The notes under the pieces are model-generated. The model was not told the origin of the DNA and did no database searches. It worked only from the letters and a program-made list of their open reading frames with translations. Both the position numbers and the translations under genes were made by a program. Positions 22,501 through 33,513 of a DNA stretch of 64,000 nt are shown piece after piece. Source of the DNA: Phytopythium helicoides (lineage: Eukaryota > Oomycota > Peronosporomycetes > Pythiales > Pythiaceae); NCBI GenBank assembly GCA_024867545.1, contig JANFNE010000018.1, positions 124,001-188,000 of the forward strand, written 5' to 3'. How positions within the stretch are numbered: position 1 is the stretch's first letter; each line of letters starts with the position of its first letter.

Positions 22501-23018
22501 GTTCATTTGCGGATCGATTTCGCCAACTCTTGTCTAAAAGCGGATCAGCATCTTCCACAACGAAGCAAGGGGTGGCTGACAACGACTGGGAGCAATTAAT
22601 GCAAGATCTACCTCGGCAAGTAGCGAGGGTTGAACGATGGTTGAGAGCCTCCATGAATTTTGATGTCTTTCGCCAGTTGACATACTCTGAGCGAGCGATT
22701 CATGACAAGCGTCGGCGCCTGCAAAATTTAGTATCAAACAAGGGAGCCCCAAATGATTTGCGGCTTGAACAAAGCAAAGTTGCCCAACTAATCTATCGGT
22801 ACGGCGATGGACTACCTAAATTGCGAGCACTAGAGCTTATGAAACGAGCGCATACAAGCCAGAAAAATGATCCCAGTTTACGTATTGGTGCCGAGCAAAT
22901 TATCCGAATGAATCCTGAGTTTCAGGAAAATCGCCCCGATATTCTCCATGAATTAGTCGACCTGGGCAAGGAAGAACCTGCCGTTGGGTTCGTTCTGCTC
23001 GCTGCAATTGAGCATTAG
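19584..23018 (+). CDS. Ste20/MST-like protein kinase fused to a RhoGAP domain
   Basis: 1144 aa in one exon, from the ATG at 19584; the frame's earlier in-frame start is GTG. The kinase is near residues 28-290: glycine loop GAGASGRVF, VALK lysine, HRDVKGANILL catalytic loop, DFGVSA, and the Ste20 signature GTPYWMSPEMI. A Ser/Thr-rich linker with the proline run PPPPPLPPS follows. A RhoGAP-like domain lies near residues 627-850: FGIPLDD, the arginine-bearing WIYRAS segment, FASLLKLWLRELPAPLL, and RMTAHALAVVMAPSVY. The C-terminal 290 residues are helical and unrecognised. The protein probably links a Ste20-type kinase output to Rho/Rac GTPase switching at membranes or the actin cortex. The GAP arginine sits in a divergent context, so catalytic competence is not certain. 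Confidence 0.88.
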   Translation: MANVRMDDAAARRVLAPLGVDLADPADEFELQQAEGAGASGRVFRASRHSNPSESVALKVIPIPPLVPDAVAPSSAVAAVAREIAFLRACNHPNVVTFHGAYYKSGALWLAMEHCAGGSTAAVRARRLLSEREVAVILRGALLGLAYLHGRKKLHRDVKGANILLTASGRVKLADFGVSASLVSDSVAAAESETPPNAAYQRGTFVGTPYWMSPEMIQDGAYDHKADIWSLGITAIELADCEPPLFREHPMRALLQIPRNPPPTVRDPSSWSTEFVDFLSFVLRKNPKERPTATECLSHAFLKKYEGDDSVLEPEAIDEMQTRDDHYESQDSESVDIIPIAKAEAVRESLPGVAEDESKVDGEIADAIARLDAVGDQGFPRTDVSEDEIANNVSRIPDASLSSLSSRTSSTRKDELLELSVDEYEDPTGGSAPNKCSLAGKDLQPTRAHSPVRASHRQLSSRNDVAASQRSSSSITDLSMELRAPLEASSDAIGGSGEWTEATSVGNPLAEIDTSTSSMRVSALLASISSPTSSFSGSFCASGSFLAPESTSIANQQQQVQPCSDPPAASLLRRSSFNLAASASFRDLLGNSRTSISILTENNAPGISAPPPPPLPPSRLSSQSSAWTGLVSHQFGIPLDDQQSLDFAGNSSEIPLLLHLLRRELITRDALQTTRWIYRASPDTREFERARTAIDHGSFDPTSVSDPNVFASLLKLWLRELPAPLLAPVDVMSIQKLAQFASSISDGDLHSSTHLPLASVHEQVESTLANIRGRRRAVVEWLLDHWLEVLENGASNRMTAHALAVVMAPSVYACVYKVNGSQAGSRGEATVDDIIGMLRVLIYWRRACRDTGFAPITNHLEDIRKERGESIHFRQGECESAACTSGAMWSHDDGKHFSSPAIDVTENGIEAPHISIEASLRDCVSRSVGLPDGKLIANQLGVVSTELEKERFVAFQRSVADVLSSFAKSSEERSFADRFRQLLSKSGSASSTTKQGVADNDWEQLMQDLPRQVARVERWLRASMNFDVFRQLTYSERAIHDKRRRLQNLVSNKGAPNDLRLEQSKVAQLIYRYGDGLPKLRALELMKRAHTSQKNDPSLRIGAEQIIRMNPEFQENRPDILHELVDLGKEEPAVGFVLLAAIEH

Positions 23019-23086
23019 CTGTACTTTTGATGTGTTAGATCTTTCTTTATGAAATGAATACATTCACACCTACAACACGCATTCTA

Positions 23087-26000
23087 TCACTTGCGCTTGC
23101 CCTTGACAGATCCAAATAGTCCCTTCTTGACTGTCGCTGTAGTCGAGCTTGATCCGGCAGCCCCAGTTGGTACAGTTGATGGAGTAGATGAAGAAGATGA
23201 ACTGCCTCCCCACAGTTTAGAACCACTAGGCTTATGATCCTTGATTTTATCCAGCACGGTTGCAACTGTCTCCACAGACAGATGTGAATATTTACCAGCC
23301 TCTCGCTGGTGAGGATCGAGGAATTTGTCTGCATTCCCTGAAAGCAGGAGCTCAACAAGTTGAGTGAGCTGCAAGAATACCTCACGAAGCTGTACGATAG
23401 GAATCGACCCTATGAAGTCCAGGAGTGCATCCAAGTTGCGCTTGAAGTTTGCGATCCCTGCAGAGTTTAGCTTCTTGACTGCCGATCCACTCAGCACTTG
23501 CTCGATCGCCTTGCATATATGAATACACGATGCGAAGTGCACAGCCTCCTTGACGACCGTAGGCAATTGCTCCAGTTGCGCAAACGTCACCTTGAGATAG
23601 TTGATGAGATCCCACATACAGGGGTCCGGCTGGGTTGAAGCGGCTGCCGGTGTCCAATTGAGAAAGTAAAAAGAGGACAGCAGCTCGTCAATCTTTTTGA
23701 GCTGCGCGGACATGTAGATGATCAGCAATGGACTTGGAAACGCATTCATCACACCGAAGTGCATACATACCATGAGCTCGCACACCATGTCTTGCGCGCG
23801 CGTCATTGTGCTCTCAAACCTCTTTTTTGCACCGGCCTTGCTAAGCAAATAGCGGCTAGCCGCAGCGTTGGCTGCATTGCTAGAATTATTGGTTGAATTG
23901 GAGCTTGCGCGTAACGTGTTTGTGACGCTGTAGCCATACGTCCTTGCCTCCCAGGCTTCGGTCTGAGCCTTGACAAGTGTCTCGAAGTGGTCGCACGCAC
24001 AGGCAAGATACGACGCATTCGTGCCAAGCATGACCGCCTACAACTCAAGCATAGTGCAGCTTAGATTGCAATGCAGATGGAATAAGTCAAACATCTTGCA
24101 CTATACCATGGACACTTGGAGATCGGAGCGCTGGTCAATCGCCTCATTGAGCACCTGGTTGAGAAACCCGAGTGCCTCAATCACGTCGTCACGCACAGCG
24201 TCTCCCCAGTCGTTCATGTTTAAATATCTAATCGACCACGTTGTCAGTCGTAAAGGAAGTTCTCAACCACACAAACGTGTCATACCTTTCATAGTCAAAC
24301 ATCATTTGAACGAGCGCTTCGATGCTTGCACAACTTTTTGAAACCACCTAGTAAGAAGCAAGTAGTATTAGCCACGATCATATCTTGTTGCTCTTTGAGC
24401 TCATAGCTCAACCGACCTCCGTGAAAGGAAGGACAACGATATCAGCGGTTAGGTCAACACTCTTTAGCATCTCTGCTTCCTTTCCAATGAGACCACACCG
24501 CGTAAGTGTCTGCTCCATACAGAATATAAATCAATCAGTGAGAATACTGTTAGCTCACACACAACACATGCTAAGATCACATTAACCTCAAGAAGATTTT
24601 CTTGTGCCAATCGGACGTTCTCGAACGTGTCGGACGCCATGAATTCACGCAGCTGTCTGTTACACCATTTGCATGGCAAGTGGTTAATCCCTTGTTATGA
24701 ATTACGCTAGCACAATTGCCACACTCAGCAGTACTTGGTTGTGTCTGTGAGCAATGAATGGCGGAAGTGTGCGCCAAGGCGTCGAAACGTATCGAACAAT
24801 GCTGTAGAATTATACTCATGAACTTCATCTCCAAGAGCCCGTCCACATTGTACCGCGCTGCGCTTGATCGCAAGAACTGTTGATGGAATCTCGATGCGAA
24901 GTACCGAAGCAGTGACGATGCCGCACAAGCTCTGAACGATAAGATGAAAGATGCCATTGATTTCCTTCTTGGTCAACAATGCCTCGTTTGAATAACGCCA
25001 CAACAGGTGTTCCAGACAAAAGGCGCCTGCGAATTTCTTGAAGAGCTCCTCATGCTGCCCAACAAATTTATCAGGTGTTACAGTCGCAATGTCTCCTCGC
25101 AAAAAAGACTGAAGCTGCAGCTGAGGTAGACGATTGGCATTGTAGAACGCTGCAAGTTCAGGTACTTGGTTCATGACACGGAAAACGTGTAGAACGCGAA
25201 GCATAGGCGATAGGTGCTTAAGTGTCAGCTTCATGTACTCTTCATGAATAGAGCTACGCTCCCGTAAGGCGTCCGCTTCCGAGTTGAGAACCTTTAGTGA
25301 AGGTAACTTTGGTAATTGATGCTGCTCTTCAGTCGAACGAGGCGACACCACTAAACCAGGCGCAATAGCTCCAGATGTAGAGTGGCGAGGTGTTGATGAA
25401 GCACCAGTACGCGCCGAGTTTGATGCTGGATTTACTGACGGCACTCCACACTTCTCAAGGATATCCTGTTCGTAATACTGCTCGCTCACTTGGTTCTCGA
25501 ATCGCCGAATAGCTTGCTCCCCAACATTCTGAAAAAAAAAAATCCATCTGTGGTTAGCATCAGGAGAAAGAAAACACACAGAACACACTTACTAAAGAAG
25601 CTGCACGGATATTTTCGAGCCACGTGGACGCACTGCGTCTCGCCTCCTCCTTAATTGTCTCCATGGCAACATGCATCCAGTCGTTCATGCGCTGGGGAAA
25701 GAGCTGACCCTACGATTATCAAGCAAACGGAGAGCGAGTAGTTATTTCACAGCTCCGATTGGATTCAGCATCCCACGCAAATATTCTCGATACCCTGAAC
25801 GAGCCAATCTCGATGCGCAAGTCCTCGAGTACCTTGAGCGCGTGAAAGAGTTTGTTCTCTTGGATACATTGATCAATCGTAGTCGCAAGACCAACCTGGA
25901 CACATGCATGTAGCCTCTCAAGATTAGTAGACTGCTGTCGCAAACCTCCAGCCAATCAGCCTACAATTCTCTGGCACTGCTGCAGCTTCTCGATCGAGTC

Positions 26001-26513
26001 GTCGATGTGTTGCTGCACGGCATAGCAGTCTACGAGCGAGTCGTGGATCGACAGCACACTTGACGTTGCAGTTGTTAGCTCGCGCTGGTATCGGTCAATG
26101 TCTCTCTTCAAGTACGAGCTTCAGTAAGCGAGTCCTGCTATATGGAGTGCTGTGGTTGGTGCAGCTAGGTACCTGCAGCCGAGCGACGTCGCCCTTCATC
26201 CTCACGATTTCCTCGATTGCGTCGACGAACTCCTGATGATTTTCACTGCAAACCTCGCGGATTTCATTCTCCTTGGTCGCTGCGTACTCCTGCAGACTCA
26301 CTGCAAGCACCCGAGGAGGCTTGGATTGTTACATTTTGCTAATGGGATCTTCAAGATTTCTGCCAAAAGCCCACCGGAGAAGTTGTTGCCCCACTGCTTC
26401 TCGATGGCCAGCTGGATGCCGGACGCCAACCGGGCATGTGACTGTGCGATGTTCTCCACCAGCACCACCCACTCGCTCTTGGACTGCCATTGCCGCGCGT
26501 GCGGTGGCTCCAT
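23087..26513 (-). CDS. SEC15: Exocyst complex subunit Sec15 (EXOC6)
   Basis: Eleven exons on the minus strand, roughly 900 aa. Exons resolved from phase: 26513-26375, 26300-26173, 26105-25965, 25895-25794, 25709-25593, 25528-24735, 24656 downward, then four more to the stop at 23087. Family landmarks run in order: ENEIREVCSENHQEFVDAIEEIVRMKGDVARLQ (N-terminal helix of Sec15), KLFHALKVLEDL, LENIRAASLNVGEQAIRRFE, and the C-terminal FLNWTPAAASTQPDPCMWDLINYLKVTFAQLEQLP, which is the Sec15 Rab-binding half. Sec15 links Rab11/Sec4-type GTPases on secretory vesicles to the exocyst tether at the plasma membrane. It converges with the kinase-RhoGAP gene (68 bp between stops). The tail is Ser/Thr-rich and ends in a basic KGKRK. 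Confidence 0.87.
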
Positions 26514-29228
26514 GCTTGGCGATCGCGTCGTGACTCTTGAAGATCTCGAGATGTGTCGAAATGTTTTGTTTTATATTTCGATTAGAATCAATACATTATG
26601 ATATATCAAAAACAATTGTGATTGAATCAAAATGACGCAAATCACAAATTTAAATCAGCTGCAACACAGGCAGCTTCCCGCGGAAATTCTCTGCGAGGAA
26701 TGCACCGCTTCTTCAAGGTGGAAGGTGTTGCCTGCGAAGGAATGCGCATTGGCGCGGCTCTTCGCGTTGGACAAGCGTGGCTTCATGCGTGCCTTGCGCC
26801 ATCTAGACCTTGGCCACGAGAGTTCAAGTGCGAATGCACCGTACACTTGGAGAAAAAGCGCGTTTTATCTCGCGCGACTGGCTTCTCTAATGCGCCAAGG
26901 GCGGACGAACATGGCCAGCAGCAACAGAGCTGGCTTCGCACGGCGCATTTTATTTTCGCGACTGGCTTTTTGCTGCAATTGAGACATCGCCAAACCAGCC
27001 GCATTACGATGGTGTGAAAATAGAGTCGTTCTCCAATAACACGATAGGCATCAGTCACAAGAGTCGTATTCATTCATGCCTTGCCTGTTGTAGTTGCTGT
27101 CAATAAAGAACTGCAAGCAACAAAGCGCTGCAGTCGCGACACGTACCATACGCTTTGAAGCAGTTCGTGACGAGCGAGATCGAGGTTTCTGCACATCCCT
27201 GTGGCGATGTTGAACCGCTGCCATCGTGGCGTTTGGCGGAAAAAATTGGCGCCATGCATCTTCCGGCCTTGCCTCGCGCTTTCGTCCACAATCGATGGGC
27301 GGTCGCTTGGACTATCCCGTGTTGAAGCCATCACGAGCAGCATTAGTGACGCGCTCCTTCGACACTGCGAAACCATTTGTGCCGCAGGTGGTGTACGGTT
27401 CAAGCGGGGTAAATTTTTTTGAAGTAAATGGCGTCAGCGAATTTGCTTTGTTTTTGCATTATTTTTGAATGTAAGCTACAAAATTCTAAACTAACTTGGT
27501 CATGTGGGCCACATCACGAACCTGGGTTGTCTTTGGCAGCCACCGCCGCCACCAAGACGGGTGTGACCGCTGGGACTCGCATGGACTGCGAGACGGCCAA
27601 CCACCAGAACCCCCTCGCGCGAAGCAGGCTCTCGATACTTTGGTGCAGTCTGGCGTGTGGCGTTGCGAAATGACTTGGAGTTTGTATAGCTGAGCGCGGC
27701 CACCCCGGCGTAGCGCATGCAATAACATTCTGCTCCCGCCTGGTCGAAGCAGCCTCCATACACTTTCCAAGACAAGCGCTCTTCAAAATGCGATCCTTTT
27801 GGCAGGGATACGCGGCGGTCAGCGCAGCACAAGTCCACGCTCAGATGTTCACTCGAGCGTCAGTCAGCACCACCTCGACAGCCAGTGGTGCTTGGGGGAG
27901 AAAGGTCTCGAAGGTCGTGATCGCCGGGCTCTGTCGCAGGCGCGCGGAGCGCCTCCTGAGTGGCTGAGCGCTCGAAGGTCGAGCTCCACGTCGCCGCCGT
28001 GGAGTGCGGCCGTGATCGCGGCTCCTGGATTCGAGAGGCTTGGCGGCCACGAGCAGGTGCTTGGAACGCGGGAGCGGGTGCGGAGGTCAATGATCCGATA
28101 CCCGGCGCAAGTGTCTATGGATCAGTGCACCACATCTCGTGGTGGCGCTCGCTCGCTGGCGAGGAGTCGGTGGTACGCGCCTCGCCTCGTGCACAATAGA
28201 CAGAAAAGGAAGCGAGATACACCGCGGGGACGTCCCAACACAGATACACACCCTCAGAAAACTAAAGACACGAAGCAGACCTGTCAGGCAGGCAAGGAAA
28301 GGTGGACCTTTGGGTTTCCTAAAAAGTTTTTTCTTTTTATCAGCAAGTGCGATTGGGACATGATCGGCCTTCGACACCACGGCACTGCCGTGCTGGCTGG
28401 CATATGGCTACAGACTTTCTTTCGCGCGAGGAGTTTCTGGCCTGTGCGTAATGGACGCGGGGGAAATATTTGCTGCAAAGCCTGCCACGACAGCGCAAGC
28501 CCGCGTTGCATCAATGCAGTGCTTTGGCACGGACAGCGACTGCTGGTGGTTGGTTGGCACAACCACACCGTGCCAATCGATGGCCATCCTCGTTCAGAAT
28601 TCTTCAGCGAGCGATGAGGTGTCCAGCCTTGTCCCTCCGTGACGGCAAGGGTGGACATCGGTTACCCATCACAGCCGAGCGCTGATTCGCTGAAAATCGA
28701 CCGATTTTGTGCTGGCGGCGCGCAATCTTCGTGCAACATCCAGATCTCGTGTTTTTTGTCGCTACCAGCGCCATCTCCTCGGCGCGCAAACTTCGAGCAA
28801 CATCCACGGGCCGCCAGTCGGGCTCGGCTCGCAATCTCCGCGCACCATCGATGGTCTCTTTTTGTCGCTGGCGAAGGCTTCGCCACCACCAAGCAGCCTG
28901 GCAAATCTGCGATATTCCATGTTTTGGCAAATCAAAAAGCTGGAAAAATTGTAAGCCACATATGATTGGCACAAAAGGGCGCAGAATTTCTCGTACGGTA
29001 TCGTACCGTACTTTTCGGCCGCACCCCGTCCGTCACACTTGGTGAAGCACCACCGCGGCTCTCGTACCCGTGCCGAGCAGGCTGGTCGCACAGGGCCATC
29101 ACCCGATCGATCGATGCTCGCGTTCGTTCGTCGGTGCTCGAGCTGCTCATTTGTCAATTCCTCGTCCGCCGCCGACCGACTGGAGCCAGCCGCCTGCCAC
29201 CGCCAGCCTCCTGACAAGCATCGCAGCC
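26514..29228. other. Gene-poor 2.7-kb interval between Sec15 and the PX-like array
   Basis: AT-rich near 26560-26660, otherwise mixed. Open frames up to 272 codons (27799-28617, +) have no recognisable domain and an atypical composition. An imperfect direct repeat (GCGCNTTTTAT..CGCGACTGGCTT) occurs near 26858 and 26943, and a degenerate repeat around CGCAA(T/A)CTTCG near 28720, 28786 and 28829. Probably decayed mobile or intergenic DNA. Confidence 0.4.
29145..29160 (+). promoter_or_regulatory. Oomycete initiator-type core promoter of PX01
   Basis: GCTCATTTGTCAATTC matches the oomycete INR/FPR consensus GCTCATTYYNCAWTTT at nearly every position and lies 69 nt before the PX01 ATG, a suitable distance for a transcription start. 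Confidence 0.6.
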
Positions 29229-29798
29229 ATGTCGACGGCCCACGCTCCGCTCATGCCTCGCCTGACGCCCATTGCCATGGCTCCGACGCTCCCATCCCGG
29301 GCCTCGGCGCCGCTGTCGTTCCTCGAGACCGTCGACCACGTTGAGATCAACGAGACCGTCGAGCGCGACGGCGTCGTGTACTACGTGCTCGACGTGTACC
29401 TCAAGCACCACTCGAGCCGCATCCCGACCAACAAGAGCGAGCAGACGCGCTTGAACCCGTCGCAGCCCGACTACCGCGTCGAGCATCGCTTCAACGACTT
29501 TGCCGACCTGCGCTACCAGGTCTGGAGCTACGCGCAGCGCAAGCACGCCACCAACGCCACGTGCGGCTACTGCGACGAGTACATGCACTTCATCGTGCAC
29601 GCCATGAATCAGCCGCGGCTGCTCGTACGCATCGGCACGGGCGTCAACAAGCGCAAGCACCTGCTCGCGAGCTTTTGCAACGAGTTCATCGCCATGGCCG
29701 TCGGCGCCAAGACGGCCTCGCGCTCGCGCAACCTCTCGTGCGACGGCTACCTCGCCATCCCGTACATCGTCGAGCGCTTCTTCCGCAAGCGCGTCTAA
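29229..29798 (+). CDS. PX-like domain protein PX01 (first of the array)
   Basis: 189 aa, no intron, no signal peptide or membrane segment. The core runs VDHVEINETVERDGVVYYVLDVYLKHH, then SRIPT at 63-67, HRFNDF at 86-91, the C-G-Y-C pair at 112-115, KRKHLLASFCNEF near 141-153 and CDGYLAIPYIVERFF from 171. The RF/NDF element plus a beta-rich N-terminal half is the PX (phox homology) pattern, a phosphoinositide-binding fold. The CxxC lies where PX domains have the proline-rich loop and helix. It is closest in layout to PX02. The start is the first ATG after an oomycete initiator. Membrane recruitment is inferred. Confidence 0.85.
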   Translation: MSTAHAPLMPRLTPIAMAPTLPSRASAPLSFLETVDHVEINETVERDGVVYYVLDVYLKHHSSRIPTNKSEQTRLNPSQPDYRVEHRFNDFADLRYQVWSYAQRKHATNATCGYCDEYMHFIVHAMNQPRLLVRIGTGVNKRKHLLASFCNEFIAMAVGAKTASRSRNLSCDGYLAIPYIVERFFRKRV

Positions 29799-31575
29799 GC
29801 CAAGCGCCAGGCACTCGCCAAGCCACCGCCATCTATTTACATGCAACTGGTCGAAGGTTGCGCCCGGCTGCCTGCCTCCCGACGCCTCCACTTCGTCGGC
29901 GAGCCACCGCGGCATGAGGCCGATCAGCTTCACCGCTCCCTAGGTATTTATTTAGTAGGTATCGAAATGGAAAAACGACACTTTTCACAACATGTTGAAA
30001 ATTTCTGGCTTTTTTCCGAATTGTGGCTGCCGATCTGACTTGGGACATGCTGATTTCTGTAAGGGCAGACCATTGTGGTAAATTTACAGATGTTTTTTGT
30101 CATATTGTAAAGACAAATTGTGACAACGCGTGTAGCCATCACCATGGTTCAGTTCACGCGCAGGCTTGCGCTCGTTGAAGCAGTCGGTTGCGCGTCATCT
30201 TCTCGCCCTCAGCGAGAACACACCAGTTGCACCTTCGTTCTCGTGAATTGCGATGTCCGCCCTTCATGGGGCGATCCATGTCCGCCCACCGATCCTTTGC
30301 ACCGTTCCTGCCACAATCCGCAGCGTCTTTGAGCGACTTGAATGAGAGTCCAATCCCGCGTGTTTTCGTACCTTGTCCGGCGTTCGCGCCGCAAACACGC
30401 TCGTCTGGCTTGCTTCTCTACCCTGTCCGACATTGAAGGTCGGTGTTTGTATGTGTGATTCAGCTCCATGCGCCAAAGCCACTGCTGATCCACTCAGAGT
30501 ACAGTACGAGCACCGAAGAAGCCTTCCCGCTTCGGTGCGAGCACATCTATGGCGTGCACCATGCAAGGTGTATGCTTTGAGGGGCTTCAGTTTGCATCGA
30601 TCGACTAAAGGGGCACATGCGCTTCCCAGCAATCGAGCTCACAGCGGCGGAGCCTCCAGCTGATTGAAAAAGGCTTGCTGACACCCGTGATTGCTCAGCG
30701 CACCGAAATTCGACCGTTTCGAGAAGGCAAGCCACTACTGTATCGCTGATGACATCGCATTACGAATAGCTTGCGCGCTCATCGAAATGCGCGCTTTAGT
30801 GGCCACCTCGAGTCCAGACCACAGCAGCCACTTTTCCCTGACGCCACTGCAGGCAGCACAGAGAGTGAGCCTCGATATCCCAGGAAGCGCAAGCGCGCTC
30901 ACCCTCGTTGAAAAGTGTTGCTCTCGGGCTTCAAGCGAGCAAATTTTTGCCGTACCTTGAGCTCTCGGGCGATCTGCTTGCTCGCCTCTGCGTTGGAAAG
31001 CCGATACGATGGAGACGCCCTCGCCTCCACCCAAGGCACGGGTCTGCTATCTGATTATGTCGCTAATGTGGCGTCGATCGACAAGAGACGAGGAAGGCGA
31101 CCGTCGCGCAGTGATGGCTCTGGAGTTCACTATGCACACTGTGGCAATGTCCACCGAGGCAAAATTCAGACTCCGAACTCATCGCCAGCCGGCCACTAAA
31201 TAATTTTGGCTCGCGAACACAAACGCGGCGTCCTCGGTCGTCTGCATAGTGAGCGGCAGTGCGCAACGTCGCCAACTGGACCAGGTTGAGGTTTGGTCGG
31301 CTTCTGCGCCATTCCTGCAGGCATTTTTTGCTCGCACCGGGTGTTTTGCCCCACAGGTCCATCGAATGCTTTTCAGAGTTGGGGCCAGCTGAAAATGGCA
31401 CGCAGCAAGGGCTTGGCGCTGCAGACCGCTGCTGCGATAGCGCTCTCTGGCCTCTTCCGCGCCGATCGCCCAATGCTCCAGGTGGGGCAATGCTCAGTCT
31501 CAAACTTGACGAGCAGTGCGCAGCAGCACAGCAGCCCCTGCTGCCTGCCCCTATTTATATATTAAAGTAGCAACC
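29799..31575. other. Intergenic 1.8 kb between PX01 and PX02
   Basis: AT-rich just after PX01 (29940-30120), then mixed sequence with only short unrecognised frames. A TATA-like stretch TATTTATATATTA at about 31553-31565 lies just ahead of the PX02 start. Confidence 0.4.
31553..31565 (+). promoter_or_regulatory. TATA-like A/T stretch ahead of PX02
   Basis: TATTTATATATTA, 11 nt before the ATG. It is too close to be a normal TATA box for this ATG unless the leader is very short, so it may be part of the leader. Confidence 0.3.
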
Positions 31576-32142
31576 ATGTGCCGCTACTGGCCTGCACCTC
31601 GCACGCCTCCGCTCGAGCCGTTCAGCCTCGTGCCAACGCGGTCGTCAAGCGCCGTGGAGCCCATCGGCGTTCTCGAGAAGATCGACCGTGTTGAGATCAG
31701 CGGTTTCGACAAGCGTGGCGGTGTCGTCTACTACGATATTGACGTATTTCTCAAGCAGCACAAGAACCGCATCCCGACCAACAAGCGACTGAGCACTGAG
31801 CGACGAGAGAAGCCCGACTACACCATCCAGCGCCGATACAGCGACTTTGAGCAGCTGCGGTACAATGTGTGGCTCTACGCTCAGCGGCGACACGACGGTG
31901 GCAAGTCCTGCAAGTACTGCGACGCATACATGGACTACATTGTGTACTCGTTCGCGCAGCCGAGACTCATCATCAAGCTCTTTGGACGCGGCAAGGGCCT
32001 GCGCCAGCGGCTCTTTCAGAAGTTTAGCAACACGTTCAAAGACCTCGCGATTGGCGGCAAGCAACGAGTCCGATACTTGATGTGCGACGGCTACCTCACA
32101 ATCCCGTCGCTGGTCGAGCGCTTCCTGCGAGAGGACGTGTAG
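31576..32142 (+). CDS. PX-like domain protein PX02
   Basis: 188 aa, single exon. It carries one of the most canonical PX cores of the set: IDRVEISGFDKRGGVVYYDIDVFLKQH, NRIPT at 64-68, RRYSDFEQLR at 86-95, C-K-Y-C at 112-115 and the terminal CDGYLTIPSLVERFL from 170. The consecutive RRY places an arginine and an aromatic where p40phox-type PX domains contact phosphatidylinositol 3-phosphate. The spacing of all motifs is the same as in PX01 within one residue, so these two are recent paralogues that diverged mainly in the first 35 residues. Confidence 0.87.
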   Translation: MCRYWPAPRTPPLEPFSLVPTRSSSAVEPIGVLEKIDRVEISGFDKRGGVVYYDIDVFLKQHKNRIPTNKRLSTERREKPDYTIQRRYSDFEQLRYNVWLYAQRRHDGGKSCKYCDAYMDYIVYSFAQPRLIIKLFGRGKGLRQRLFQKFSNTFKDLAIGGKQRVRYLMCDGYLTIPSLVERFLREDV

Positions 32143-33513
32143 AGTACAACACGAAGCAACGAGAGCAAATGGAGTCTGGCGTAGGTGTGGCCGTGGTATT
32201 TAGAAGTTGAAGCGTCAATGAAAGTGAAGTGTTGTCTGTTGCGTCACCTGTTGTCGCCTGCGTCAATTGTTGTTGCTGTTGCTGCTGCAGTTGATAGAGT
32301 GCCGACTGGTTTTGGATGAGCGATGATTTGCGGTGGTTCACCAACCTCCTTTCAGACACGACCGAAGATCCACAGTTTTGCGTGTGAGCCGCCTCCATGG
32401 AGCTTCCATCCCAACTCAAGCCAGACACGTCATTTGGCAGCTCCAGGCGCAAAATTTGAAACAGTCGAAGTGTTGCACAGCCACCAATCCGCAGCTCCGC
32501 CCATTGGCGAACAGCACCGTTCGTGCACAAATGAGACCTCCAATGCCAGAACAATACGGTAGCACGAGGAGCCCATGCGGAGAGAATGCAAATCGCCCCC
32601 GCGCTTTCTCGCGTGTCCCCGCAGGCTGGGCGGGCAGATGGACGCGAAGATCGGCGTTGACGATGGTACAGCTCACGCCAAGCGCAATCGCGACGAGTTG
32701 GAAGCGCACGTGAGCCCATCCGCTCGACGGGGCCGCAGCCGTTTCGAGTCTCCTTCAGCCGGCCTGCCACCTGTTAAACCGCCGTCGATAGGTTCACTTC
32801 CGGCCACAAGCCGCTCGAGGAATCATCCGAGGAGCAGAGGATTCTGAAGAGCTGGGCCATTACCACCGCTCGCGCGGAAATTCAGGCGAGCAACGTGCTG
32901 GCGATGGCGTCAGCGTGGGAAATTTGTGCGGGACGTCGGCCACACTGGCCCTAGTGGCGAGATTTGTACATGTAGAAGGGCCGAGCAGGCGCGAGACGCG
33001 GCGAGGGATGGCTGGCGGGGAATTGACTCAATTCACACTGTGAAGCCACCTGAATCGGTCAAGCTGGTCGTTTTCTGTGCGCTATGCGGGCATGTATAAT
33101 CTATCATCTCGCCAAAAGCGGCGCCCAGTCGATACAGTCCTCGGTTCAAAAATCCACCCAAACCCCACGTTCTGTCACTGCAGAACCGGGACTTCAAGTC
33201 CGCCCATCCGCCCTCATATACCTACCTTATTCTTCATCGAAGTATGTCGCTGGGTGGTGTTCAGCCCGCTTACGCCCTCGCCCCATGGCCGCGAGAAAAC
33301 AGGCGCTGAGGAGCGCGCGGGCGCAATCCTTTCAAGCTTCTTCCTTCCTGCTCCCGCCGCTCGCCTCTGCGCCCCATTCCTGCATCCGCCAGCAGCTCCT
33401 CCGAGCTCGAAAGTCGAAGCAATCTGCAGGCCGCTCGAAGCCCACAGGTCGAGGTCGTAGCTGCTCGCGGTCCGTCTTATTGGCACACCCACCCACACAC
33501 ACACACCATTGAG
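32143..33513. other. Intergenic between PX02 and PX03 with a short coding-like remnant
   Basis: At about 32782-32952 (+) a roughly 56-codon open stretch reads DRFTSGHKPLEESSEEQRILK and onward to SAWEIC. It looks protein-like but has no start and no recognised family, possibly a gene fragment. A CA/CCCA simple repeat is at about 33485-33508, directly before PX03. Confidence 0.35.

Noticed and set aside
27799..28617. 272-codon + frame in the gap before the array
   Set aside because: No recognisable domain, mixed composition and no clear promoter; not supported as a gene.
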